From Chloroflexota bacterium (lineage in GTDB: Bacteria > Chloroflexota > Ktedonobacteria > Ktedonobacterales > Ktedonobacteraceae): 64,000 bases of DNA. This document shows positions 34,152-42,624 of this stretch, in pieces. Made by a program: the position numbers and the translations under genes. The notes beneath the pieces were generated by a model. That model worked only from the letters and a program-made list of their open reading frames with translations, did no database searches and was not told where the DNA came from. The DNA lies in NCBI GenBank assembly GCA_005881495.1, contig VBHI01000220.1, forward strand, positions 1 to 64,000, written 5' to 3'. Every line of letters starts with the position of its first letter. The stretch's first letter is position 1.

Positions 34152-36514
34152 ATCCAGGATAATTTAAGACGATCAAGTACGCGCTTCACCGGCCCTAGCT
34201 CTTCTATGCCCAGGCGGCGTGCTACTCTAATGTAGATAAAGACGCCCACAAACAACTCGATTGAAAGTTTTATCAGAGCTAACAGGGAGCCTCCAATGCC
34301 TAAACCTACCCCCTCACGAGTAGTGACTAAAACATGATCAAGGGCAAAACGAATAATGAATACACCCACACCCATGGTCAGAGCAGCGAGTATGATGCGG
34401 CCTACAAAGTTTGCCAGGGCACGCAATTGTAGCCCTCCGATGCGTTCATTCAGGAGCCAGATGAGCACAATCGCTTCAAGCGTGCCGGCAATGGAGGTGG
34501 AGAGTGCCAGGGCAAACGTTCCCCACTGCGGGCCCCAGACCGCCATATTTATGAGGATCAGGCTCAAAGCAATCTTAAAGATAAACTGGAGCACGCTCAC
34601 AATAACGGGTGTGATACTATCGCGAAGAGCATAGAAAGAGCGTGTCAGTATTTCGACCGAGGAGAGACCGGCCAGACCAATAGCAAAGCCAGCGAGGGGG
34701 AAAGTGGTGTATATGGCGCTCTGCAGGTTGTAGGCGCCATGTTCGAGGAGTACCTGGACGATTGGCAATCCTAATACGATCAGGCCAACACTCGAGGGAA
34801 TCGACAGAAACAGGATGCTGCGCAGGGTTTCCTGAATGATACTGCGCAGGCGGTCGAAACGCCCCTTCGCGACATTCTCCGCCAATGTCGGGAAGGCCGC
34901 GGTCGAGACAGCCATACCAAAAATACCGAGGGGCAGCAGCAGTATCTGGAGCGCCTGGTAGTACTGGGTAACCAGTCCGTTGACCAGGTCCGCGGCAAAG
35001 ATCACGCCGAGATACGTGATAAGATAGCGGTCTACAAATATGGAAAAGTAGAGCATTGCGGCATTGATGATGCGCGGAACCATCATACGGCCAATCTGAA
35101 TGACGCCGGGATGACGCCAGTCAAAGGAGAAGGTGTAGCGCATACCAACTTTGACAAGACCAGGAATCTGGATAGCCACTTGTAGGATAGCGCCTAAGAC
35201 AACACCCCATGTTGCTGCATAGGCAGCGAAGGTCAAATCGCTGCGCTGTCCGTGATATGCCAGGTATACGCCGGGCAGAAGGCCGATGATAATGCCCACG
35301 TTGTAGAGGACTGTGCCAATGGCGGGCAGCAGGAAATGTTGTCGTGCATTTAAGATGGAGGTGACGATGACACCTCCGCCAAGCACAATTGCTTGCAAGA
35401 GCATAATCCTGGCTAGCGAGATAATCAAATTGATGTGTGCAGCATAGACCTGCGGGCTTTCAGTGGTAGGTTTGGGATTGTAGAGCGGTATGATTTGTCC
35501 GGCGGAAATGATAGCGAGCAGCGCCAGAACGAGCATGATAGCGATGGCAAGGTTGAGCGCCGCGCTAGCGATATGCCAGGCGGACTTTTCATCGTTATCA
35601 CCAGCCATGTATTTGGTAAAGACGGGAATAAAGGCTGAGGCGAGCGCGCCACCTGCTACAACGTTAAAGATAAAATCGGGAATAAAAAAAGCCTGTAAAT
35701 AGGCATCGGAAGTAGCCCCTGCTCCAAAGACGAAAGCAAATAGAAGAGTGCGCAGCAGGCCGAATACACGGCTGACGACGAAGGCGCCAGTCAAGATAAA
35801 GGTAGCTCTACGGATATTCACCCGTTGGATCATGCCGGTGTCTTGAGATGCTTCCGACGCAGGCAGTAGAGAACTGGCGGGGTCGATTACTTGTCCTGAA
35901 GGGCTACTCTGCGCGAGAATGGGCAAGGAATCTGTTGGAGGTATAGGTGATACTTCCATGGGCGTCGCTGTCGGCGCTCCTTGTCGCATAGATGGCGCTG
36001 CACCGGCTCTCCAGGATGGTGACACTTGTGCAGAAGTGGCAGGGAAAGGTGGCCTGGCCTCAGCAGAACGATTCTGACTCCAGGGCGGGAAAATACTGGT
36101 CACGTCTGGTTGCATGCGCCGTTGTTGCCGACGCATGCGCTCCTCGCGCAACTGTTGGAGGCGGGCCTGGCGCAGCGCGGGGAGATGCTGAGAGGGCTGG
36201 GGCGTTTCGTAGTACTGATACTCCATACCCTGTCCAAGGCCGAGCGAACTCCCCATATCAGCGATTGGCTCCTGGTAGCGCGGTGGCTGCGGCTGCTGTG
36301 TTTCCCCTTCCTGTGACTGGTGTGGGTACAGTGGAGAAGGTTGTTGTAGTTGTGGCTGGGGAGATGGATACACTGACGGCTGTGGCGCAACTGGTGGTTG
36401 CTGCGCCATTATGTTGGGCGGTTCCTGCTCGTATTGCCAGCCGTAGTAGCCCTGCTGCCCTGCTTGTCTCTGTCCTTGTGGTGGCTGGGGTGGTAGTTGT
36501 TCTTCGTTTCCCAC
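34148..36514 (-). CDS. murJ: MurJ/MviN lipid II flippase with long Q/P-rich N-terminal tail
   Basis: 788 aa, against about 510 for ordinary MurJ. Residues 1-230 are a cytoplasmic low-complexity tail rich in Q, P, Y and S. The membrane part starts with FILTGAFVVSRVFGLLRTLL and has about fourteen helices, with ASAFIPVF and the family's GIFGMAVSTAAFPTLA. MurJ flips lipid II to the outside for peptidoglycan synthesis. The tail resembles that of the LCP protein at 30222, perhaps for partner binding. The gene is in a two-gene unit with hom, joined by ATGA overlap. Confidence 0.93.
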   Translation of the reverse strand: MGNEEQLPPQPPQGQRQAGQQGYYGWQYEQEPPNIMAQQPPVAPQPSVYPSPQPQLQQPSPLYPHQSQEGETQQPQPPRYQEPIADMGSSLGLGQGMEYQYYETPQPSQHLPALRQARLQQLREERMRRQQRRMQPDVTSIFPPWSQNRSAEARPPFPATSAQVSPSWRAGAAPSMRQGAPTATPMEVSPIPPTDSLPILAQSSPSGQVIDPASSLLPASEASQDTGMIQRVNIRRATFILTGAFVVSRVFGLLRTLLFAFVFGAGATSDAYLQAFFIPDFIFNVVAGGALASAFIPVFTKYMAGDNDEKSAWHIASAALNLAIAIMLVLALLAIISAGQIIPLYNPKPTTESPQVYAAHINLIISLARIMLLQAIVLGGGVIVTSILNARQHFLLPAIGTVLYNVGIIIGLLPGVYLAYHGQRSDLTFAAYAATWGVVLGAILQVAIQIPGLVKVGMRYTFSFDWRHPGVIQIGRMMVPRIINAAMLYFSIFVDRYLITYLGVIFAADLVNGLVTQYYQALQILLLPLGIFGMAVSTAAFPTLAENVAKGRFDRLRSIIQETLRSILFLSIPSSVGLIVLGLPIVQVLLEHGAYNLQSAIYTTFPLAGFAIGLAGLSSVEILTRSFYALRDSITPVIVSVLQFIFKIALSLILINMAVWGPQWGTFALALSTSIAGTLEAIVLIWLLNERIGGLQLRALANFVGRIILAALTMGVGVFIIRFALDHVLVTTREGVGLGIGGSLLALIKLSIELFVGVFIYIRVARRLGIEELGPVKRVLDRLKLSWI

Positions 36515-36675
36515 TATGCCCGCTCTATAGGTCTATATTCAATCAATGTCTTCCAGATTTTTATTGCTGCTTTTCTTTAGGTCTGATTTGAAAGGTTGTG
36601 GTTCAGTATTGTTTGTCCAGCATACCATAATTGGGGTATTCTGACCAGAGTGAGTTACTTTAGGTTTTGCCCCAT

Positions 36676-36704
36676 TTGACACAATCCTTGAACCCCTATA
36701 CAAT
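36676..36704 (+). promoter_or_regulatory. Sigma-70 type promoter of the mannose-1-phosphate guanylyltransferase gene
   Basis: TTGACA at 36676-36681, exactly 17 bases, TACAAT at 36699-36704. Transcription start near 36711 gives a leader of about 75 bases. Confidence 0.75.
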
Positions 36705-36786
36705 CCTAGCATCGTTAGCAAATTGTGCACAATGTGGTGCGCGGTTCGTGGTAAATATATTTGATGTGAGGTAGGTTAACGTTTGT

Positions 36787-37854
36787 ATGGAACATCTCAA
36801 CGCGGTGATTCTGGCTGGTGGGAGCGGGACGCGGCTGTGGCCGCTGAGCACACCCAGTTTCCCTAAGCAATTTCTGCCACTTCCCAGTGGTAAAAGTATG
36901 ATACAAGAAACGCTGGCGCGAATCGCGCCGCTTATTTCGCTCGAGCGCGCCTGGGTTGTCACCGGACGTGCTACGGTCGGGTTAGTCTATGAACACTTGC
37001 CATCTATCCCCATGGATCATATTCTCGGTGAGCCGGTGGGTCGTAATTCGGCGCCTGCTATCGCCTGGATTGCGGCCGTCATTGCACGGCGTGACCCGCA
37101 AGCAATCATGGCCTCGTTCCATGCCGACGCGGTAGTTACCAATGTTGCAGCAATGACCCAATCGCTGCGGCTTGCTTATACATTGGCCGAACAGGGGTAC
37201 CTGGTGACACTGGGTGTCAAACCAACTGCTCCCGAAACGGGCTTTGGTTATATCCGTTATGCCGACCAGGTGGGTGAAGGGTATGGGCAGCGGGCTTTCT
37301 TGGCCGCGCGTTTCGTCGAGAAACCCAATCTGCCGACGGCGCAGAGCTACTTGAAGGATGGCCACTATGTGTGGAACAGCGGCATGTTTGTCTGGAAAGT
37401 CGAGGCGATCCTGGCTGAAATGCGTACCCATCTTCCTGAACTGGCACGAAAAATTGATAGCATCGTCAGCGCGATGGGAACGCCAGAGGAAACCTGGACC
37501 ATTGATGAAATCTGGCCAGCGCTAACGCCTATTTCGATCGATCACGGTATTTTGGAGAAGACGAAGAATCTTGTCGTTATACCTGCCGATCTTGGCTGGA
37601 ATGACGTTGGCAACTGGGAACAGTACGGCTCTCTCTTCCCTTCCAACGCACAGGGCGTGGGCGCTATTGGCAGTCACATGGGCCTGGAATGCCACAATGT
37701 CTTTGTGTACAATTCTACAGCGCGTCAGGTGTATACTATTGGCCTGGAAGATATCGTTGTTGTTGAAGTGGCCGATACGACTATAATCTGTCATAAAGAT
37801 CATGTGCAGCGTGTGAAAGAGCTGGCGGAGCTTCAGCAGAAAAAAGGGCAATAA
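36787..37854 (+). CDS. manC: Mannose-1-phosphate guanylyltransferase
   Basis: 355 aa. The nucleotidyltransferase signature LAGGSGTRLWPLS is at the N-terminus, with PKQFLPL after it. FVEKP and the metal-site region WNSGMFVWK follow. The length is that of the short enzyme lacking the C-terminal phosphomannose isomerase domain. It makes GDP-mannose for glycan synthesis. Within the region it fits with the LCP protein, MurJ and glycosyltransferases as envelope-polymer genes. Confidence 0.93.
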   Translation: MEHLNAVILAGGSGTRLWPLSTPSFPKQFLPLPSGKSMIQETLARIAPLISLERAWVVTGRATVGLVYEHLPSIPMDHILGEPVGRNSAPAIAWIAAVIARRDPQAIMASFHADAVVTNVAAMTQSLRLAYTLAEQGYLVTLGVKPTAPETGFGYIRYADQVGEGYGQRAFLAARFVEKPNLPTAQSYLKDGHYVWNSGMFVWKVEAILAEMRTHLPELARKIDSIVSAMGTPEETWTIDEIWPALTPISIDHGILEKTKNLVVIPADLGWNDVGNWEQYGSLFPSNAQGVGAIGSHMGLECHNVFVYNSTARQVYTIGLEDIVVVEVADTTIICHKDHVQRVKELAELQQKKGQ

Positions 37855-37952
37855 AGAATAACACATAGAAGGGTGGTGTATCCTCGTGAGGATGTCCCCG
37901 CTCTTCTATATGCTATAATAAATGCAACTCTAATTGGTGCTGTGCTGTAGAA

Positions 37953-39629
37953 ATGGAGTCTCCCGCTATGCTCTCCGAACAACCCGTGCTGGGTACGCGC
38001 GGCATGGTCGCATGTGCTCACTACCTCGCCACTCAGGCTGGACTTTCAATATTGACGCAGGGTGGAAACGCCATTGACGCTGCCATTGCTGCTAACGCGG
38101 CTATGACAGTTGTCTATCCATCATCCTGTTCTGCAGGCGGTGATATTTTCATGCTCATTTGGGAGGCGAAATCACGGCGACTTTATGCCTTAAATGGCAG
38201 CGGGCGCGCTCCTCGCGGCATGACGCCTGAGTACTTGTTGTCCAGGAATATGCAAGAGATTCCCGAGACAGGGCCACTTTCTATCAATGTGCCAGGCGCG
38301 GTTGATGGCTGGTTTGAGGCTTTGGGCCGTTTTGGGAGACTATCAGCAGAGACAATCTTTGCGCCAGCCGTCGCCTACGCGGAAGAAGGTATGCCAGTCA
38401 GCCCCAAGTTGAGTGGCTGGATACGCCGTGGCGAGCGCATACTCAAACCCTGGGAGAGTACGACGGCAGTCTTCCTGCCTGGCGGCCAGCCCTTGAAAAC
38501 TGGCGCGATATTGCGCCAACCTGACCTGGCCAGAACCTATCGAATGCTGGCGAAAGATGGGCGCGATGCCTTTTATCGCGGCCCGTTAGGCCGCTCGATC
38601 ACTGGATATGTACAACGCTGTGGTGGGGTGCTCTCGCAGGAGGATCTACAAGCTCATCGCTCCGATTGGGTTGAGGCGATCTCTACCAATTACCGGGGGT
38701 ATGACGTCTTCGAATTTCCCCCCAATTCGCAGGGCATTGCTGCACTGGAGATGCTCAATATTCTTGAAGGCTTTGATCTCAAATCACTGGGACACCAGAC
38801 GGCAGAATACCTGCACTTGCTCCTTGAAGCAAAAAAACTGGCCTTTGCTGATCGCGACCGCTATGTCTCAGATCCAGCGTTTGTGGATGTGCCAGTTGAC
38901 CGTCTTTTAAGCAAGGCGTATGCTGAAGAACAACGTGGCAGGATTGACCCTAAGAAGGCGACGCCGTATTTTGTCGCGGGCCTTGAAAAAGATGGCGATA
39001 CGACGTATCTTTGCGCGGCGGACAGCGAAGGGAATGTCGTTTCTTTAATTCAGAGCCTCTACCATGGTTTTGGAAGCGGAATCATTGGCGGTGATACGGG
39101 GGTATTGTTGCATAACCGTGGCTCGTACTTCTCTCTTGATCCGCGCCATGTTAATTACCTGCAACCGGGGAAACGCACGATGCACACCCTCACGCCGGCG
39201 ATGGTTTTCAAGAATGGTGTGCCATATATCGCCCTGGGATCAATGGGAGGCGATGCTCAACCGCAGATTCACGTGCAGGTACTTTCGGCCATCATTGACT
39301 TCGGATTGAATGTCCAGCAGGCAATCACGGCCCCGCGCTGGCGCAGCGGGCGCGTGAGAGTAGCATCGCCGCACAAGGGACGGCAAATAGGTGGTCAGCG
39401 CGGCGTTGATGAACACCTGGAGGGCAACATAGTTGAAGCGGTAATGATGGAGAGGCGCTTTATGAGTGGTGTAGCTCTTGAACTCGATTTACTCGGTCAT
39501 CGTACCATTGTGGAAAGCTTGTGGGAGGATGGAATGGGTCATGCTCAAGCTATTCTCATCAATCCAGATACACATATTTTTGAGGGGGCTGCCGACCCAC
39601 GCTGTGATGGTCTCGCGCTTGGTTGGTAG
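37953..39629 (+). CDS. ggt: Gamma-glutamyltransferase family protein (Ntn hydrolase)
   Basis: 558 aa; an ATG at 37968 is an alternative start with GGAG nearby. The N-terminal half has QGGNAIDAAIAANAAM and the substrate-binding GSGRAPRG. The autoprocessing site lies before the conserved nucleophile threonine in GDTTYLCAADSEGN, and the small-subunit motifs are GSGIIGGDTG and SMGGDAQPQ. No signal peptide is visible, so it should be cytoplasmic. It cleaves or transfers gamma-glutamyl groups; glutathione itself may not be the substrate in this lineage. TATAAT at 37914-37919 may be its -10 box. Confidence 0.9.
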   Translation: MESPAMLSEQPVLGTRGMVACAHYLATQAGLSILTQGGNAIDAAIAANAAMTVVYPSSCSAGGDIFMLIWEAKSRRLYALNGSGRAPRGMTPEYLLSRNMQEIPETGPLSINVPGAVDGWFEALGRFGRLSAETIFAPAVAYAEEGMPVSPKLSGWIRRGERILKPWESTTAVFLPGGQPLKTGAILRQPDLARTYRMLAKDGRDAFYRGPLGRSITGYVQRCGGVLSQEDLQAHRSDWVEAISTNYRGYDVFEFPPNSQGIAALEMLNILEGFDLKSLGHQTAEYLHLLLEAKKLAFADRDRYVSDPAFVDVPVDRLLSKAYAEEQRGRIDPKKATPYFVAGLEKDGDTTYLCAADSEGNVVSLIQSLYHGFGSGIIGGDTGVLLHNRGSYFSLDPRHVNYLQPGKRTMHTLTPAMVFKNGVPYIALGSMGGDAQPQIHVQVLSAIIDFGLNVQQAITAPRWRSGRVRVASPHKGRQIGGQRGVDEHLEGNIVEAVMMERRFMSGVALELDLLGHRTIVESLWEDGMGHAQAILINPDTHIFEGAADPRCDGLALGW

Positions 39630-39677
39630 CAAGTTATTGTGGGCAGAAAAAGTTAGTAGTACCGAAGGATGGAATGT

Positions 39678-40622
39678 ATGACCACGAAGCCATATCGCCA
39701 TGCAATCCCCGCAGATATTCTGGCGCTCTCACATGAGCGTGATATGTTACGTAGAAAAGGTCAATACGACCGGGCAGATGCCCTGAAACGGCAGATTGAG
39801 GAGGCTGGCTATGCTATTAAAGATAATCCTCATGGAGCACATTTAATCATTCTTCCAAGCATTGAAGTAGACGGCAACACCTATCGCACTGCGCGCCAAT
39901 TACCTTCTCTGCTTGATGAAGCTGACACCTGTTTGTTTTCAGTCAATGTCCTGGCTCACGATAGCTTTGAGCAAACACAGCGCTGTTTGCAGAGCATCCA
40001 GCGTTTTGCGGGCCGAAACGACATTGAGATCATTCTGGTAGATAATGCTTCACGAGACGAATTGAGCATTTGGTCGGCAACATTGCAACATGCTGATACG
40101 CACGTCCATGTCCTGCGCATCAGCCGCACCATGGGTGAGGCAGAAGCGCGCAACATTGGCTTGAAGCAGAGTCGTGGACGCTACATTCTCTTGCTTGACA
40201 GTAGTGTTGAGTTAACCGGCGATGTTTTCACTCCACTGGCAAAGGCGTTGGCGAATGAGAAAATCGGTATCACCGGTCTGCACGGTTTACGTACCGACGA
40301 TTTGCGCCATTTTGAGGAGAGCCAGGGCTCGAAGGTTGAAGTGGTCGACAAACTCTGTATGGCTTTCAGGCGGAAGCTACTCAAGGAGGTAGGTTTCTTC
40401 GACGAAGGTTACCGCTTCCCCTACTATATGGACATTGATTTTAACTTCGCCGTGCGTAATAACGGGGCAAAAATTATTGTAACGCCAGACTTGCCTGTGA
40501 CCTGTTATCCAGTTCTGCAATATGCTGACTTGTCTGATGCGGAACGGACCAGGTTGACCAGGAGGAACTTCTATCGTTTCCTTGATAAATGGGGCGATCG
40601 GGAAGATTTATTAAAGGATTAA
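39678..40622 (+). CDS. GT2-like glycosyltransferase with N-terminal CysRS-tail-like mini-domain
   Basis: 314 aa from ATG 39678, with AAGGATGGA upstream. Residues about 10-50 (LALSHERDMLRRKGQYDRAD, then ALKRQIEEAGYAIKDNPHG) closely follow the helical hairpin at the very C-terminus of cysteinyl-tRNA synthetases. Residues about 85-300 are a GT-A type glycosyltransferase family 2 domain, with ILVDNASRDE, GEAEARNIGL, LLLDSSVEL in the DxD position, and YMDIDFNFAVRN. The variant DSS in place of DxD is notable. Acceptor is unknown; the fusion is discussed in the findings. Confidence 0.82.
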   Translation: MTTKPYRHAIPADILALSHERDMLRRKGQYDRADALKRQIEEAGYAIKDNPHGAHLIILPSIEVDGNTYRTARQLPSLLDEADTCLFSVNVLAHDSFEQTQRCLQSIQRFAGRNDIEIILVDNASRDELSIWSATLQHADTHVHVLRISRTMGEAEARNIGLKQSRGRYILLLDSSVELTGDVFTPLAKALANEKIGITGLHGLRTDDLRHFEESQGSKVEVVDKLCMAFRRKLLKEVGFFDEGYRFPYYMDIDFNFAVRNNGAKIIVTPDLPVTCYPVLQYADLSDAERTRLTRRNFYRFLDKWGDREDLLKD

Positions 40623-40645
40623 CCTTACTGTTAAGGAGTCAAACA

Positions 40646-42442
40646 TTGCAGACATTAAAGAAGCGAGCAGAGATTCCTGTGGAGTTTACGTGGAATCTCG
40701 AAAGTATTTTCCCAACAAATGATGACTGGGAGCGCGATTATCAAGCCCTGCAACAGCGGTTGCCTGAATTGGAAGCACTGGCAGGAACGTTAGCCCAGCG
40801 TGGGCAGGCATTGCTTACGGTCTTACAAAAGCGCGATGAAATATATGAGAAACTTGAGCACCTGTATGTCTATGCTTCAATGCGCAAAGATGAGGATACA
40901 ACCAATAGCACATACCAGGGAATGGCCGACAGGGCTGTGCAACTCTATGTACGTACCTCTACGGTTTCCTCGTTTATTGAACCTGAAATACTGGCGCTGC
41001 CTCAAGCTACGCTTGACCAGTTCGTGCAAGAAACCCCTGGTCTAGCGATCTATGGGCAACAGTTGCACGACTTAAATCGCAAGCGAGCGCATATCCGCTC
41101 CGCGGAAATTGAGGCAGTACTGGCTGCGGCAGGGGAAATGGCGGAAGGCCCTGGTAGTGTCTTCACCATGATTGACAACGCGGACCTCAAACTTCCCACC
41201 ATTAAAGATGAGGAAGGCGAGGAGGTGGAACTGACAAAAGGGAACTACCAGTTATTCATTCGGAGCACGAATCGGCAGGTGCGCAAGGATGTCTTCGAGG
41301 GTTTACATAGGACGTTCTTGAAGCAGCGCAATACTATTGCATCGACGCTGGCGGCGCAGGTGAAAGCTGACATTTTTTACACAATGCAGCACAAATATAG
41401 TTCCTGCCGTGAACGTGCCCTCGCGCGATATAACATTCCAGTGAGTGTGTACGACAACCTTGTTGAAACCGTCAGCGAGCGTATACCGCTCCTCAACCGC
41501 TACCTCAAGCTGCGCAAACGCGTCCTGCAGCTTGATCAGCTGCATATGTACGATCTCTATGTCCCGATTGTCGAGGAAACACGGGAAGAAATCAGCTATC
41601 AGCAGGCGTGCGATACTGTGGTAAAAGCACTAACTCCTTTAGGGGAAAACTATGTAAGCGTGCTCAAGCAGGGTTTGGCGCAACGCTGGATCGATGTCTT
41701 TGAGACACTTGGCAAACGCGGTGGTGCGTATAGCGGCGGGGCATATGGTACGCAACCCTTTATTCTCCTGAATTACCAGAATAACCGCGATAGCATGTAT
41801 ACATTGGCGCATGAACTGGGACACTCCATGCACTCGTACTATACACGCAAGTATCAGCCCTACCAATATGGTGACTATACTATCTTTGTGGCCGAAGTTG
41901 CCTCTACGCTGAACGAGGGACTGCTGACAGAGCACCTGTTGAAGACGACTTCTGACCGGGCTTTACGGCTGGCTATTCTGAACCACTCCCTGGAGGGATT
42001 CCGTGGCACGCTCTTCCGCCAGACGATGTTCGCGGAGTTTGAACAGCAAATTCATAGCCGGGCGGAACAAGGCGAACCATTAACGGCTGATACACTAAGC
42101 GCGCTCTTTCACGCCCTCAACGAAAAGTATTATGGGGGAGAGACATTCATTGATGAACTGATTGATATTGAGTGGGCGCGTATACCGCACTTCTATAGCA
42201 GTTTCTATGTCTATCAGTATTCCACCGGTATCTCCGCAGCATCTGCTCTCGTACAACAGATCCTGCACGAAGGAAAGCCAGCGGTGGAACGTTATCTGAA
42301 GTTCCTCAGCAGTGGCTCTTCCGATTACAGTATTGAGCTGTTGAAGAAGGCAGGAGTAGATATGACCTCCCCGCAGCCGGTGCGGCAGGCCTTACAGCTT
42401 TTTGAGTCACACCTGTCACAAATGGAAGACTTGATGCAGTAG
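40646..42442 (+). CDS. pepF: Oligoendopeptidase F (M3B metallopeptidase)
   Basis: 598 aa from TTG 40646, eight bases after AAGGAG; a longer frame overlapping the previous gene is less likely. The zinc site is HELGHSMH, with the third ligand in the downstream helix (AEVASTLNEGLL). The N-terminal FTWNLESIFPTNDDWERD is typical of PepF. It hydrolyses peptides of about 7-17 residues in the cytoplasm. A strong terminator follows immediately. Confidence 0.95.
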   Translation: MQTLKKRAEIPVEFTWNLESIFPTNDDWERDYQALQQRLPELEALAGTLAQRGQALLTVLQKRDEIYEKLEHLYVYASMRKDEDTTNSTYQGMADRAVQLYVRTSTVSSFIEPEILALPQATLDQFVQETPGLAIYGQQLHDLNRKRAHIRSAEIEAVLAAAGEMAEGPGSVFTMIDNADLKLPTIKDEEGEEVELTKGNYQLFIRSTNRQVRKDVFEGLHRTFLKQRNTIASTLAAQVKADIFYTMQHKYSSCRERALARYNIPVSVYDNLVETVSERIPLLNRYLKLRKRVLQLDQLHMYDLYVPIVEETREEISYQQACDTVVKALTPLGENYVSVLKQGLAQRWIDVFETLGKRGGAYSGGAYGTQPFILLNYQNNRDSMYTLAHELGHSMHSYYTRKYQPYQYGDYTIFVAEVASTLNEGLLTEHLLKTTSDRALRLAILNHSLEGFRGTLFRQTMFAEFEQQIHSRAEQGEPLTADTLSALFHALNEKYYGGETFIDELIDIEWARIPHFYSSFYVYQYSTGISAASALVQQILHEGKPAVERYLKFLSSGSSDYSIELLKKAGVDMTSPQPVRQALQLFESHLSQMEDLMQ

Positions 42443-42452
42443 AAATCTGTCT

Positions 42453-42502
42453 GAAGAGAGAAAAAGCATATTGTGGCACCACAATATGCTTTTTCTCTCT
42501 TC
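42453..42502 (+). terminator. Strong intrinsic terminator after pepF
   Basis: A 22-bp perfect stem (42453-42474 with 42481-42502) has a 6-base loop. The right arm contains TTTTT and more T follows. It starts 11 bases after the stop codon. Confidence 0.88.
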
Positions 42503-42525
42503 AAAATTTTCTTACAATGAGCAGG

Positions 42526-42612
42526 GTTGTTGCTGAGAAAACTTACAAGGGAGCGTACAGCAAACTATGGTTGGAGACAAACTAGACGTGATGGTTTGCG
42601 TGTAGCAACAAC
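42526..42612 (+). promoter_or_regulatory. Possible folded mRNA leader of the flavin disulfide oxidoreductase gene
   Basis: A 9-bp perfect pair, GTTGTTGCT (42526-42534) with AGCAACAAC (42604-42612), closes an 87-base domain. Inside it GCAAAC (42560-42565) pairs with GTTTGC (42594-42599). The closing stem ends two bases before the GGGAGG ribosome site, so folding could control translation. No known riboswitch is recognised. Confidence 0.35.
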
Positions 42613-42624
42613 AGGGAGGATAAG

